A stretch of DNA of 64,000 nucleotides from Rhexocercosporidium sp. MPI-PUGE-AT-0058 (taxonomy: Eukaryota; Ascomycota; Leotiomycetes; Helotiales): positions 2,418,001-2,482,000 of the forward strand of contig JAGTJL010000007.1 in NCBI GenBank assembly GCA_020746875.1. Reading direction: 5' to 3'. This document shows positions 42,269 to 55,281 of this stretch, in pieces. Every line of letters starts with the position of its first letter. Position 1 is the first letter of the stretch. The notes beneath the pieces were generated by a model. The model was not told the DNA's origin, did no database searches, and worked only from the letters and a program-made list of their open reading frames with translations. Position numbers and translations under genes: made by a program.

Positions 42269-45200
42269 TACAGGACGATAACAGATAGATTACTATTGCT
42301 AGGGATTCCTTGCATTGTGGGTAATAATTACTCCTCTTCCGCACATTAATATAGCCTGCAGTGGCTGGAAGCTACTTTGCAAAGTTGGTCGTGGTGCGGG
42401 AAGGGTTTCGAAGTTCGGTGGGTAGGGAAAAGGTCGCAGGGTAGCCAACACTCGTCGTCCTCGAACTCGGCCTCGACCTTCTTCGATGCTGCGCTCATCG
42501 AGCGTTGAGTAGGGTTATATTTCTCTGAACTCATAACGGCGGATATGAATTGGCGTTTCAGTTGATCCGTCCTTCGGTGTATTCTTGAGACTCGTTGCAC
42601 CGCTGGAATGTCCGCGCGATTGTTGCAGAGGCAGGTTCTGCTGTGTAGAGGTAGATGTTGAGGGAGGATGCAACATGGAAATAACTAGCGGACTGGAGGA
42701 CTTGTTAAGTACTGAAAAATCAGGTGGCCTCGTCAAATTCACTGGTTTCCTAAAGGAGACCGACTGAGACAATAAAACGAGCGAAGGCAGGCTTTCCGCC
42801 TAGTCCAACATACGTTTTGCCTCTCTGAACAAAGCCATCTATGGTATCTCGGCATCCTTCTGCATAGCTCAGAGCTTTGGTAAGTCAGTGCCTGCAAACC
42901 CGCGGGGGGTGGTCTGCTTATTATACTTTTCCTCCTCCCAGCATTGCTGTTGCAATCCAGTATCAGACCCAATTTACAATCATAGTGAATAGGTGATGAA
43001 ACACGAAGTAAGCTCCCAGAGCTTTCTCGTCTTATTTTTTTCTTCTTACCAGAAGATTGCTCGGGTAGGGAAAGAAGTATAAAGCTGCAGAATTTGGAGG
43101 AAGGACGTCTAGAATGGTAATGAATGCATCTGACGAAATAAATAGTTCATGATGGACCCATTCACAGCTTCCAGCAAAATCCACGGAGGGTCACATTCAT
43201 TTTCAAACCAAATAGTAAATGTGTTTCGTTGTCTTTCAACTTTCCTGCGATGCGTCCCCCAACGCTGCACCTATAATTTAACATTTTCTACGGCAGGAAA
43301 GCACGGATATAGGAACCAGGAAGTCTTTTCATGTCACACTGAAAGTAAATTACATTGAACTTGAAACACGAGTGCAGGCCTCAACAGTTGAAATTTTCTA
43401 TGTCCAAAAGGAGCATCCAAGAGGTAGCTATCCAAATGCTCCTGGTGCCACGACTGTAAAAATTGCCACAAACACCGCTGAGTTTTCTATCGTTGCGGCT
43501 CTCAAGCTATGGAAGGTTCCTTAGTTGACCTATTCCGTAGAACTGACTGGAAATTCAAGATCGAGAGCCTTCGATTTGTTCGATAGTCTCTTTCTATTCA
43601 TATGCTTCTTTCATTTTCGCTTCTTCTTTCCCTCGGCAACAGCATCAACACCCTCATCCACCACTGACGTTCGCCAGTCCTCGAGACTCCCGAACGTCAA
43701 TTTGCATTCGCGAACCGCCCCTTGTTAGATGCATCTGGAGTCTTGCCGGTTACTGCGATTGAATTAGTCTTTTCCTTATTGTTCAGATCATTATCGTACC
43801 ACCATTGTCGTAGGCAGCATCTGAATGTCCAACGAGTTTGCCACTCTCGGATACATGTAGAGAGAACCAGGATGATTGTCAAGCTAACTCTTGCTGGACA
43901 CCGTTTTGGCTAGAATATCACATAGTCTTTTCCTATTGCTTTCATCCGGGAGTAGAAGTATCACTAAAATCCCCTTCAAAACCTCGTAGACGCCTAAGTT
44001 CATGATGTTTTACTAGTCACTGTGGAATTTAATCATTGATATTCCTCGAGCCATTGATTTATCTAAGTGATCTCTGGTCTGGGGCTTTGAATTCTCCTCC
44101 TTTGATCACCATTTCGAGCCTTCCGTGCCCCTTCCATGCAATCAATTCCATTCCCAACGCAAATGAGTTTCTAACGTCCCCTTACTGCCATCAATGCACC
44201 CGCTGAGCTCAAGATCTCCGGCATCATAGTGTGCAAGAGTATGTTTGTGTCCCAAGCCCATATTTCATGCTAACTTCCTACACCTTTCTAAACATCGGTC
44301 GCGCTGGGCTCTACAACCACCATACCAGCAGCACCAGCTGCTCTTGTTACACGTTCGTCGGTCGTTGTGCCATCTAGTCCATCCGTTCCACCCATCGCTC
44401 GTAGATGGGCCCCCATCAGGGCATGTAAAAGCAAACCCAGGTTCAAGGAAGTAGGCACTGCGTTCCCAATTGTCGGCTTCAAAAGATACTCGAAGGTCGG
44501 TGGGATAGGCAGGAACTCTGCAGAAGGTAGCGAGGGCCGATTTTGGTTGCTCGGAAGAGACTCGGTGCTCTAAGTGGCTGACATGTTGCTTGACGTGTGG
44601 GCGCTCAAGTGTGAGTTGCGATTGACTGGCAGTGGGTGGTTTTGGGACTGAGGAAGCAGGCGATGGTTGAGTTCTAATCAGATCTAGGGTTGCAAAGAAT
44701 CTTAGAGAGATTTCGCACTCGGAAGGCTGTTTGTTGTGTTTGTGAAGATCTTTGGTGGCAGTGAGGGATTGTCGATGTCTCTCACTTTTCAAGGGTGAAT
44801 GGATTGAACTAGAAGCTGAGCTCGAGTCAGCCAAGTGGATTTTTTGCTCATGTTCATAATTGCTCACCACAATGGATTCGTAAACAAAGGCAGGAGAGTT
44901 TTCGAGTCTGTTATAATTATCAACTGTGTTAAGTCTCGCAGTACAAAATTCGCAAGCCACACAACGCGGGGCTCACTCAGAAGTCGAACTTGTCTTGGCA
45001 TTCAGCAACATCCTGTATAAATCAAGCCGCAAGAGTTCACTAGGGCATTGCACAAGTACAAGGACCCAAAGTGTCCTGATCTCAAATTACAACACGTCGC
45101 TCTCCTCAAACCTCCTGGAAGTGGCGCTCCCTCCACGATGGCGCCACTTTGTCACTGTTGAAGTGAGAATTTCAGCAGCCTCAATCTGCCAAAAAGATAT

Positions 45201-45846
45201 ATGTCAGAAATTTTCTCTCTAGTCAAAGGGAAACTTTTCGGAGTTTCTGAGTAGACAATGAAGCACTGCAAATACTTTTCAATTGTCCAGCACTAATCTT
45301 TGTGATTCAAGAAGCATCAGAGACGACACTTCATATATAGCATCAGATAATAGTCATCGTGTGAAGCTAGCATCATATTTAGGGCTTTTCGTAGGGTAAT
45401 CTGCTTTCTCTCCAACTGGGATACCGGCTCAATTGATTCCTTGACAAGTTTGGAGTTCCCATGAACTCCCACAGGGCCAGAAGATAGAACTCGACCTCTA
45501 TCTTACCACAGAGCATCGGCCCTATTGGTACATCAAAAGTCTCCACCCCAATCGTCCTCCGACTAGAAGTTCTCTATTCCCTTGATGGCTGCCACGGAGC
45601 ATTCCAATATCAGACACTACCAAGTCATAGTCTCCCATCATCAATTCTTATCATGTAAATGTGTTCCAAGACGCTATCCCCAGTGCATAGAGCTTCGCGC
45701 GAAGAGTGCACAGGCTGTTGAAGCAGATTGGTCGGAATTATTGTGATTCGTTCGCAGATGTGTTGAGATGGAAGGTATTCAGATACAAGCAATAACCAGC
45801 CAGCAAATAAAGCCTGAATGGAATCCTGTATCCGGTGGCAAGTCAA
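42269..45846. other. gene-poor region
   Basis: No convincing gene in about 3.6 kb. A short frame at 42346-42534 begins with an ATG and may be a first exon related to 41030-41321. A 231-codon frame at 44265-44960 lacks an ATG at its head and is Cys/Trp-scrambled at its end. A hairpin (9-bp arms AAGTGGCGC / GCGCCACTT) lies at 45119-45149. Confidence 0.45.
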
Positions 45847-46179
45847 TCATCGACTTCGTGGGAAAAGGCTTTCGCTGGGAGCATTAAATGCTTCGGTGTT
45901 CTGATTCATTGGCGTGCCAGGCACAGGCGACATGCTGAGTGTTCGAAATGTGCCGAATGTCAGTAGGCTTTTCTGACATCTTTCTGCATCGATCAATAGA
46001 GTAATTTGGCTTGACGTGGATTGTGGGTAAATTTTCTCGCTGGAGAAAACGTCGAAGGAGTAAGTAGAAGGTCTCCTCTGTTTACTTGGGAGGTTAAGCG
46101 AGGATGTCTTTGAGGTTGAGGAGCCCAGACTCGCGAACATGAAGAGCGTTGATCTAACTAGCACGTCTGCGGATGCCAT
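45847..46179 (-). CDS. weak candidate small protein, 110 aa
   Basis: An ATG-initiated frame (MASADVLVRSTLFMFASLG) with a Ser/Thr-rich, basic N-terminus that could act as a mitochondrial presequence. No domain and no conservation evidence available to me. Listed only because the surrounding 10 kb has so few open frames. Confidence 0.2.
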   Translation of the reverse strand: MASADVLVRSTLFMFASLGSSTSKTSSLNLPSKQRRPSTYSFDVFSSEKIYPQSTSSQITLLIDAERCQKSLLTFGTFRTLSMSPVPGTPMNQNTEAFNAPSESLFPRSR

Positions 46180-49000
46180 ATTCACTTTTGCGGATTCTTG
46201 AGGTGTGAGTTAGGATGAATTTGACGACGGGCTGCGCGAGTTCGTTGTGCACGCCGCCGCCGCCCAACCAATCGATTGTGGAGGCGTTGAGGTGATCGGT
46301 GGTGTATGCGGTCGCGCTAGTGGGACAACGCAAGTTGAAGAATATTGGGTACTACTCACGCTGATGGACTGTTCGCACATTCAAATGTGTTCCTTGCATC
46401 TGATGAAGGATTTTAATTTCTGCTTCTAAGACGGGAAGACCTTCCTAAATGTATACGCTAACAGTGTGGGTGGTTTGAAATGCAAAATACAGTACCGCCT
46501 TCAGAATACCCACCGAGGGCTCAATTACTCAAAACCAAAGTATCCCCAATACCAAAAATAGAAACAGTCCAACAGAAATGTAGCTCCCAGTTCTTATTTT
46601 GCTTCGCCATCTTTCTTTCCGTTCCTCCATAGAATTTGCGGAAAGCTTTCGGGAACATGGTCAAAGCCTAGGTGAACTGCTATTGAGGTTCTTGATGATT
46701 CGATGAGCAAGTGCAGTGGTTTTTGGATCGAGATGATTTGTGGTCGGGTGTGAGGAATGTTTCCAAGTGCGGGGAGTTTGAGGTGAACCTTCGATTCTTC
46801 GATAACTTGCATGGAAGAATTTTCGCTTTTACACTAGCGGAATCACGTCAAGAAAATTTTGACGGAGATGCCAAGGGCTTTTATGATCGAATATTTCAAG
46901 TCCGGGGGTGTCACCGTAGAAGATAATTAAATCACAGAAACACTTACTTGTGACCTGGGATTCTGTGAGCAATATCAAATGTGACGCTTTTCAAATTGTT
47001 GCGGGTGGAAGCCTTGGTGAATTGATGTGTTTCATACGCAAGACATGCAAAAAAGAAAAGAACTAAAAGGTTGAGATGTCTACAAACAGCTTTAAAGAGT
47101 TTCGAAAGCGAAACAGTGCTCGCTAAACTTAAGCACCGATTTTGTGTTGCTCAAAATAACAAATCGCCGGCTTTACCCGGGCGACAGGTTGCCAGATTGA
47201 GGGTTAATCTGTATTGTCCCTCAATTCAAACCTTAGCCCTCAATTCGCATGCGCTCGGCTTCACTTCACACTGATCCATCAGCCTGGACACAATACACAC
47301 CGTTTCTACTTCTCGCTGTAAGGTTCTTCGAACTACCTTATCTTATTCTAAGGTGCCGACGGCACAGTCCCAATTCTGTATCCTAGTCATCATACACCAG
47401 TATCCCATATGGGGCGATAACGTTGATTCATATCCCGCGTGGGCTTTTCACGGTTCTCATGTGAGGATCATAGAGACGCAAAACCTAATGAAGGAGTGCG
47501 ATTCAGAACAATTGCCGTCGACTGCATTGCGTTTGATCAGGACATGTTGATTAACCATTGCACATGCAGGTAGTCTCATTGATCTAGCTATGGTATTTTG
47601 CCTCCCCTTTGATCCAAGGGGTAACTCTCATCACCTAGGCAGTTCTCCAGGATGTCCATTTCTATTTGCCACCACTTCTTAGAAACCCAAACCCCCCCAA
47701 CCTCCTTGAATACAACCACGAACGCCAAACGCTAGAACATGGAAGTGGCTTGGCTACACTCTTGAGGTCGAGAGGTGAACTGGACCGCGTATTACCTACC
47801 GATGGAACCACTTTGTGGTGGAGGAATGTGACGCCATGCAGTAAAGCAAGGTGATTGTAAGTTGGATATTACGGTAAAAAGTCATCGGAGACAGGTTGGG
47901 GAGGACAAATTTCTATGCTCAAGTCGGGAATCTGTTTTGCGTCTTGCGAGGTGAAGGTTGGAGTGGCGATGTTGGTGGTTGCCGCGGCTTTTAGGGATGT
48001 TGAAGATATGGTAGAGGGTGTTTCACACTACATCTCTGCTTGCGGAGAAGAATGAGGAAAAAACACAGGGGTGTATGGTTGATATTGACAGGGGATTTGG
48101 AGATAGTTGATTTTGTATGGGCCCTGGATTCGAAGCAGGGACAATTGTGGCCTGCCAGGAAGAGCTTTGATCCAGAAGCTGTTCTCGTAGACCATCAGTT
48201 CGAAGGCAACTGTCTATTGGTAGAATAGGTGGGAGAGGGATGTAACTGTCGTTGTGGGGAATGAACTTATGAAGTATTTTCTAGAAACAAAGTGTAATGC
48301 GCAAGGGGGGAGGGGAGTAGGTGTTTCGATTGCGTTACCTCAATGTGCGATTCGTGATTTTTCATGTGCTCCCTTCAGTAGCGATGGGAAAGTAAGAGAA
48401 GTTTCCAGATTACATTGAGTGATGGCGATGAAATAAAAAAGAATTGCTGCGTCCCGATTCCTGTGTCAACCAAGTCAGCCACTCATCACCGACCAGAACG
48501 AGTGCTTGGGAAACAGGCGAAGCCAAACATCGTGCATCGATCCATCCCAGCCATTGAGACCATTTTCCACACTTCACCTAGAAATTCAACGCCACTCTCT
48601 ACGTCTGTTTCTCTACGTCTGTTTCTTCATATCCTTTAGCCGAATGCTCACCACCTAGCCCAGCTGCTGAGACACCAACTGACACATCGCCTCCAAATCA
48701 GATCACTCTGTGGAATGCATTTCGGTCTTAGAGGCTGTCGCTGGATCCATAGAACCCCCCTGCGCTAAATCGCGTCGAATGTACCGGAGTGCGCAGGCCT
48801 AGTGGCTGGTAGTATGTTCCTTGAGTCCCTCGTTCATCTACGCAGAATGGTCACCTCCCTCTTCCCTCGGCTAGAAACACCACAGCAACCCCATCCAGGA
48901 ATCCGCAGCCCCTCCACTCATATATCATTTCCAGATTCCCACTCCGAGCTCCCTTATATGAAATTTTCCCAAGCTTAGAACAGACTAGGCCGTCCGTGTG
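46180..49000. other. gene-poor region
   Basis: About 2.8 kb with only short random-looking frames. No transposon ends or RNA genes recognised. Confidence 0.45.
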
Positions 49001-49249
49001 CTATTCTCCTAGAAGCAGTCGCTCCCTCGACTCCCGATAGGCTTGCGTGAAGCGTAGATAATCGATTGGTGGAGCTTGAACAACATCGAAGGATGGTTGG
49101 GGCGGAAAGAGCTCGATGAAGAGGCTGTTAGATGATTGTTCTTCGAAGGTGAGTTGATTGGTGGATGATGAGGTGTGGGCTGAGTTGCTTTGAGAGGGGG
49201 AGGTAAAGGTGCTCGTAGGATGTGTGGTAGGGGCGGCTGGTGAGGCCAT
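49001..49249 (-). CDS. weak candidate small Ser/Thr-rich protein, 82 aa
   Basis: ATG-initiated frame with a Ser/Thr/Pro-rich first half and a more ordered tail (IDYLRFTQAYRESRERLLL). No domain recognised. Could be a real small protein or chance. Confidence 0.25.
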   Translation of the reverse strand: MASPAAPTTHPTSTFTSPSQSNSAHTSSSTNQLTFEEQSSNSLFIELFPPQPSFDVVQAPPIDYLRFTQAYRESRERLLLGE

Positions 49250-50575
49250 TGTGCTTGGTTGCTGGGTTTGTTTTGATCTGTTCGGATTGCGGGAGGTGGT
49301 GGTGTTGGTTCTGTACTCATTAGATAAGCCTTGGTGTGACCGTTGATGAGTGAAGAGGACCGTGTTGTGTTACTCTCTCCCTTCACTCCTTGCACACTGG
49401 ATAGGGAAGTCGTTGTGCTGTAGTTGGTGTGGTGTGGTGTTGGTGTTCAGGAACAAGGAAGCTGAGGCCGAGTGCTGTGTATGTTCCGTGCCTGCGAGGG
49501 AATGGATTATTCTAATGCAGAGGATGTCACATTGATCTGACTTTGAGCGTAAATCAAATTGGCCAGAATGGGATCAAGTCGAGACGATCATGCAAGTGAG
49601 GCAATTGACATTGATAATAGGTTTCTCTCACAGGGTCAGTCGATTATTAGTCCATTATTATATTAATTCACTTGCAGAGACCGGAGATTTCCAAATGGTT
49701 TGTTTACAGAAAGATAGTTTGTCAATGCCATATAGTTTTATGCGCCTCTTAACCATTTTGGCTATCCCACACCAGCTTTCTTGTAGCTCTAGAGAAAAGC
49801 CGCGGCTGACATGAAAATAACGTGCTCATCACCGACGTATTGTGGTCGGTGTTACAAAATAATTGCTTGAAAGTGAGAAAGGAAATGGAGATGGAAAACA
49901 CACCATTGAATGACAAAAGATCCAGCAGAGCTCACCAGAATGATCACCAGAACATAAATGATAGGTCACAAAACATGCATTCCAGCACGAGTCTATCCAC
50001 AGTCAAAAATCGTACATCACACACCTCGCCATCTCACATTCAGTTGACGCTCGTCCGATCCCTCCCAAGAGGAAACGTCGAATCCTGACTCAGCGATCCA
50101 AGCCACTTCATGCTCCATTTCTCCTGACCATGCTATATTGATACTGCCACCTGCCATCCGCCGCACCAATTTTCTGTACCTTCCAAGGTTGAAAGCAGTA
50201 AAATACCCCCTTTCTAAGCTCTCCTATGAGCGACCACCAACCTCGGGAAGTCTGTACTGGGCGGCGGCTTGGCAACTTTGCTTTGTACCGTAGAACGAAT
50301 TCTTCTTTGACATTGATCTCTCTTTACGGTAGTTGGCGAAGTAAACATACAGTGTCGACATTGCATCAATCCCCCAGTCTCTCTGTTTTCGATTCCTAAG
50401 CTTGAAGCTGAAGTTGAAGTTGAAGCCAGCAAAAAGCTGTGTTGATTAGTCAGCACGCGCTAACCATCAACTTCAATCCCGAGCTTCAACATCGAACCAC
50501 CCGCAATCTAACAAACACATCAGAACCCTCTCCCCTCTACTCTACCAACCACAACTCGAATCTAGCATCTTCACA
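49250..50575. other. intergenic before COX7
   Basis: No gene seen; contains the COX7 promoter, with TC-rich stretches just before the start at 50520-50570. Confidence 0.5.
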
Positions 50576-51714
50576 ATGGCAGGGTAAGTCAAGTATCTCA
50601 ATTCTTCTTTTGTGCGTACGCCGGGTATCCAGGACCATCCAATGCGACGACTCCGAATGGCCGAGGGGGAATCGAGAATGGCCTCATTTGAGAGGAAGAG
50701 GGATTGGGAGCGCTGGATAGCGTCAATTGGTTTCTGCAGATCTGGAGATACTTGGGAATTGCTTTGGCTTGGTCGGATTGTGGCGCTGGATACTGGGAAT
50801 GTGGTTGATGAGTTGGACATGGGCTCTGGATCGAAGGGTGCTACATGATGCCAGACAATTGCTCTGCCAGGACCGCATACCCACGGCATATTTTGCGACT
50901 CCCTATCGAACACAGCGTGCGTATCCAGGATCAGTCACGCTGGAATCACCAAACTATCAGACAGGCCCCCTCGAATCCAATCCAAGTGAGACTCACAAAC
51001 AACAACATCTCCCACCAGGACTTGAGCCCCCCAATATCCCCCTTCTACGCAGGAGCTGGCCCCGCACTCATCGTTACTTTAAAATTATATAATGTGTTGG
51101 GAGCAAAAGCTAACAAATCTCTCTATTCAGCTTCGTTAACCGCGAGAATCGCGTCCCGTACTACCAACGCATGTTCCAGGAGGGAGGCAAGAAACACATC
51201 CGTCAATGGAACCAGGTACGTTTTTCAGGACTTCCCTGACACCAAGTCCCACTCCCTACGGAAATGTAAGATGGAAGGAAAGGGGTATTTGAAGAGGAGG
51301 ATGGGAAGAGACGGATGCACATGGAGAGCAGCAGAGGACGAAATGCCATGCCCACGGAAGATATTGAATGATGAGAAGCTGGGGGGATAGACATTACGGG
51401 AGGAAGATCGAGAAGAAAAGGAAACAAGCTAACTACCAATTCCCAACAGACTCCTAAGAGCAGGCTCATCCTGTACCCATACTACGCCGCTCTCTTTGGT
51501 GGTTTCGCCGGTACGTCTCCTGACTCCCCTCACTAATGAGACACACGAAAGACACAAACATTCTCCCATCCCAGTGGCCTCTTCGCCCATGCATTTCCCT
51601 TCCGTGTCCAGTCTCACAACGTCGCGAGAACTGAACTAACAACTCCATTCAGGATCAATGTACATGATGGTCAGACTCACCCTCGGACATAAGACCTGGT
51701 TCGGAAAGAATTAG
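50576..51714 (+). CDS. COX7: cytochrome c oxidase subunit 7 (VIIa-type)
   Basis: Small inner-mitochondrial-membrane subunit of respiratory complex IV. Four exons: 50576-50583, 51131-51215, 51450-51510 and 51653-51714, together 71 residues. The first exon is only 8 nt (Met-Ala and two bases of Gly) and the first intron is 547 nt, far above the local norm; the junction gives MAGFVNRENRVPYYQRMFQE. NRVPxxQRxFQE is the COX7A-family signature. Then comes HIRQWNQTPKSRLILYPYY, a single membrane helix (AALFGGFAGSMYMMVRL) and the C-terminal LGHKTWFGKN. Splice sites are GTAAG/CAG, GTACG/CAG and GTACG/CAG. It is convergent with RTT103. Confidence 0.83.
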
Positions 51715-52299
51715 ATGTTGCATCAAGGACTGTTGGTGTGTGGTAGAGGGTGGTGGAGAATCTAGGAGGGGAACGGAGGGAAACGGTTGTACAAATTCAT
51801 AAACCAATGGAATGGAGAGGATAGATTTCTTACCACGCTTCAAAATTTTCCTTTTCTGCTTTCCGAGGGTACAAGGTATATTAGTGACCTCTTACTGAGA
51901 TCGATTCATTCTATGACTTCACGAGAGACCGGCTGGAAGAAGTGACATTAGCTATATATTAACGTATTGGCAATATGCCAATTAGCTTGAGGTTGGATGG
52001 CTGAGTTTTGGTGCATCCGAAGCTTCTACGAATTGAGCACTCAATGTCTTGTTTGATGCGGCATGCAATTGGCAAGTATGACTACGTAAAGGTACAAAAG
52101 ACAAATTCCACATCTCTCGTCTCCCACCGCCATACCATGCAACGCCAGATCTCAAGTCACAAATCGAAGAGCTTCGCTCACATCCTCTGTCGCTATCACT
52201 GACTATCCTACACCTTTCCCGCCATCCGCTCACGAAATTGTATCACTTTTTGGGGCTCTCCCACAGCACCCGTCGAGAAGCGCAGGTCAGAACCAAAGG
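51715..52299. other. 3'-3' spacer between COX7 and RTT103
   Basis: Convergent gene ends; no further gene seen. Confidence 0.6.
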
Positions 52300-53889
52300 C
52301 TAAAGGCCCTTATTCAATATCCCCACGACCTCATCATCCAACCCATCCATTGCATCCTCGCCCCTCAGATCCGGAAACTCATCGTTCAACTTCCTCTTCT
52401 TGGCACTCCCACTACTCGCAGGTCTCGCATATGTTGTACTCAAACTAGACAGGAGATCCAGACCTGGTGCCCCGGTGGGTGAGTGAGCCGTGTAGTCTTG
52501 CTGGTAGAGGTTGCCGTGACCATTAGTGTGCATGTGGTTGTTGTGGTTGTGATTCTGGTTCAGATCGTATTCGGGAATTGGTTCCACAGCTGGTGGTTGC
52601 GGGTAGCCAGGTGGTGTCAAGGCCTCAACTTCTGGACGATCAGGTTCGACAGATGCAGATTGACCTGGGGTCAAAGGCGAATGCTGGGTTCCAGGTGATC
52701 CATCACCAACGGGTGTAGCTGGATTGCTGTTGCTGAAGCCGCGCATGATACTCTCCTCCACATCCCGCTTCTTGTTATCGATTTCCGTCCTCCGGCTTGA
52801 GATTTCGGTCAATTGAGCTTCTTCAGATGTGAGGACGGTCCGGTTTGTATCCAAGATCTTCTCCAGCCCTTCAATGAGTAGCTTCCGGGCCTTGATACTC
52901 TCTGCAACTGCTCCCTCGGCATTGGCGAGTGTCTTGAGAAGTCCATTGAGGCGAGCAGCATGTACAGGTGGTGTTGGGGCGACAGTGTTTGGGTCCGTCA
53001 ACTTAGCGTAGTCTTGGTTTGCGGCATTGATAGAGGTTTTGGTGGAGAGAACGAGTTTGGAGATCGTCTGTTGGGGTGTAATGAGAGGGAGGAGATCGTT
53101 GGGAACAGAGCTTGCACTGCTTGCGAAAATGGATCCGCCAGTTCTCTTGTTGTTCGATCGGGTTTTGTCAAGGTCTGTGAGATTTGTGAGTATGTTTGAT
53201 AAAGAGGAATTGTTTCCGGGGAGGATGTACCGTCGATTCTGGCTTCAATGGCTTCTTGGATTGGGATCTCAAAGATCTGTCTTTGTCTCCAAACCTCCAC
53301 CACCCGACGAAGCTTCTGCTGGACCTCATTTGTGGCTCCCTTGTATGCGCATGCTGTAGCTTCAGCAATAACGGGCGAGAAGGCGACGAGAAAATCATCC
53401 TTGCGACGGGCTTTGGACTGTTGGGCGACTTCTACAACACCAAATGTCATTAGCATGCAGACTCCAATATCAATCTCCATATCCGCTAGTAATGTATACT
53501 CCATCACTCCTTCTCCTAGTGCAATCCCAAGAGGTTGTATGTGCGTACCATTTGCGAGATAGATCAAGTTCAGTCGCTTGTTGCTCCCAGAATCCTTCAA
53601 ACGCTGCAACCACAGTTGGCCCGTTCGATCTGCATGTCTCCTACAACCGGGTCAGTACAGTAGAGGATGGAGTGCGCGGTGAGGGGCATTTGCGGACGAA
53701 CCTATGGAACATTACCCATTGGGCGACAGTGACCTGTGAGAATGGTAAGCATCGGATGCGGATCTAGCCAGCAAGCACGCGCAAACAACGTGTAGAGCTT
53801 GGGCAAGGACTCGGACAACTCACGATGCTCTCCTGCGTCTCATTGAGAGCCGACAGCTTCGCCAGGACAGCATCATCGTTATACGCCAT
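52300..53889 (-). CDS. RTT103: RTT103-like CID-domain transcription-termination protein
   Basis: Nuclear protein that binds the phosphorylated C-terminal domain of RNA polymerase II and helps 3'-end processing and termination. Exons 53824-53889, 53702-53733, 53549-53640, 53231-53431 and 52300-53174 give 421 residues. The N-terminal CID (RPR) domain is complete: MAYNDDAVLAKLSALNETQE, VTVAQWVMFHRRHADRT, LWLQRLKDSGSNKRLNLIYL, then ARRKDDFLVAFSPVIAEA and VQQKLRRVVEVWRQRQIFE. A helical linker follows, then a Pro/Asn/His-rich disordered part and the nuclear-signal-like SAKKRKLNDEF near the end. One donor (GTTCGT at 53701) is unusual, but both flanking exons are strongly conserved. Confidence 0.92.
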
Positions 53890-54827
53890 TCCGTCTTGCA
53901 GTATGGAAGTCGAAGATTGTTTTAAAGGGCGGGTTTGCGAAAGATAGAACAGGAGCGTGGACAGAAGAGAAGGGCGTTTGTTGTTCCGCTGCGTGCTGCG
54001 CTGTTTATAAAGTTTGCTGTTCCTTCCGGGTTCTAGGATCACAAAGTAGGACCGCAGCAGATTCGAAACAAAGTCGCAATTGCTGGGCGACAATAGGCGG
54101 GACAGCAGTCTACTACTTCGCTTGCGCGGGCGTAGGTTGTGGGTAATTGGGAGATCTTGAGGTTATTCACAGCTCACTCAAGCTGCTGGCTTCGAGAGCT
54201 CCAACTCAACGCTAGTTCTGTTCTGTGCTAGTGCCACATCACCTGATTTGGCCTCGAATGCTCCCCTTTCTCTGGTGCTGCTCTCCTTCATCTTGTCACA
54301 ACATGCTCAAATTTCCCTTCTCTCATCCACGCCTTTACTGCACATACACTTGACATGCACTACATATACTGGTAACTTTTAAAAGTCAATGGCATTCCTA
54401 TAGTCATCGCGCTTCTTATGGTATCTTAAACCAAGCCTCCAAACATACCTTGGTACAGTAGAATTTCCTCCAGAGCGAAGAGCGCTACAATAGGCGTCTT
54501 GAAAGCTGTAACCATCTTTCTTTCTACCAGTTGTCTTTTGTCGTTGCCAGGCTCTTGTTCTTTGCTGAAGTTTCGCTCGATGCAGGTTCTCCAATACCTA
54601 CCGTTGGGTCATGGATGGAGAGTGGTTGTGTATCGTCGTGTATTGATGAACAAGACAAGCGCAAAGAAGATGTTGGGCCACCAGGACCGCAGGTGAAGAT
54701 CCCGGCCTTGACATCCACAATGTTTGATACGCACTCCAAGTCTTTATCAATATCATTGACTTACGAATGACACTTTATCCCGACATGAGATCAACGCACT
54801 TGCCCACACGGGTGGCGCTACATCGTA
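53890..54827. other. intergenic before the MITE
   Basis: RTT103 promoter and then about 700 bases without a supported gene. Confidence 0.5.
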
Positions 54828-55281
54828 CAGCCACCGTCAACTGATATCCGTCTTAGCGAGGTTTTACACCAAAACTCACCTCGAACACTTGCCAGTTTAA
54901 CCTTATTATAAGTAATATATAGTAAAATCCTACTGTAAACTTACTAATTAGATCATAAGGTATAATTCGATAGAGTTAAGACGTGTTCTAAGCATTATAT
55001 AGGTAAGTAGTAGTGGGGCAAAGGTAGGGGTACGCGCAAAACGCGACTTTACCCGCAAAATGCGACACTAAAATAACACGTTACACTTTGACGAATTAAT
55101 TATCAACATTCCTCGCTTTTTAAACTAAAATAAAATCATACAAAGGTTTATAATTGCTCTGGATACTTTAAGATCGAAAGGAATAAACGCTTAAAGCTCC
55201 GCGGCTGTTATAATATGTAATGGGAGAAGTAGTATTTGGGTGGTATTCGGCCAATAGACGGATATCAGTTGACTAGTACTG
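54828..55281. mobile_element. Tc1/mariner (pogo/Fot1-like) MITE, 454 bp
   Basis: Left end CAGCCACCGTCAACTGATAT and right end, read inward, CAGTACTAGTCAACTGATAT continue together through CCGTCT, giving about 22 matches in 26 bases. The element is flanked by TA on both sides (54826-54827 and 55282-55283), the Tc1/mariner target duplication. The interior is AT-rich, has no open frame of note and contains a short doublet (CGCAAAACGCGAC / CGCAAAATGCGAC) near 55032-55065. It is a non-autonomous miniature element. Confidence 0.85.

Noticed and set aside
44265..44960. 231-codon open frame on the minus strand.
   Set aside because: Begins with GTG rather than ATG, has no leader or domain, and ends in an irregular Cys/Trp/Arg mix; probably chance.
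45119..45149. Perfect 9-bp inverted repeat with a 13-nt loop.
   Set aside because: Too short to stand out in 64 kb, with no adjacent gene end or T-run to suggest a function.
48125..48160. tRNA-like GGATTCGAAGC stretch.
   Set aside because: No acceptor stem, anticodon arm or spacing of a tRNA around it.
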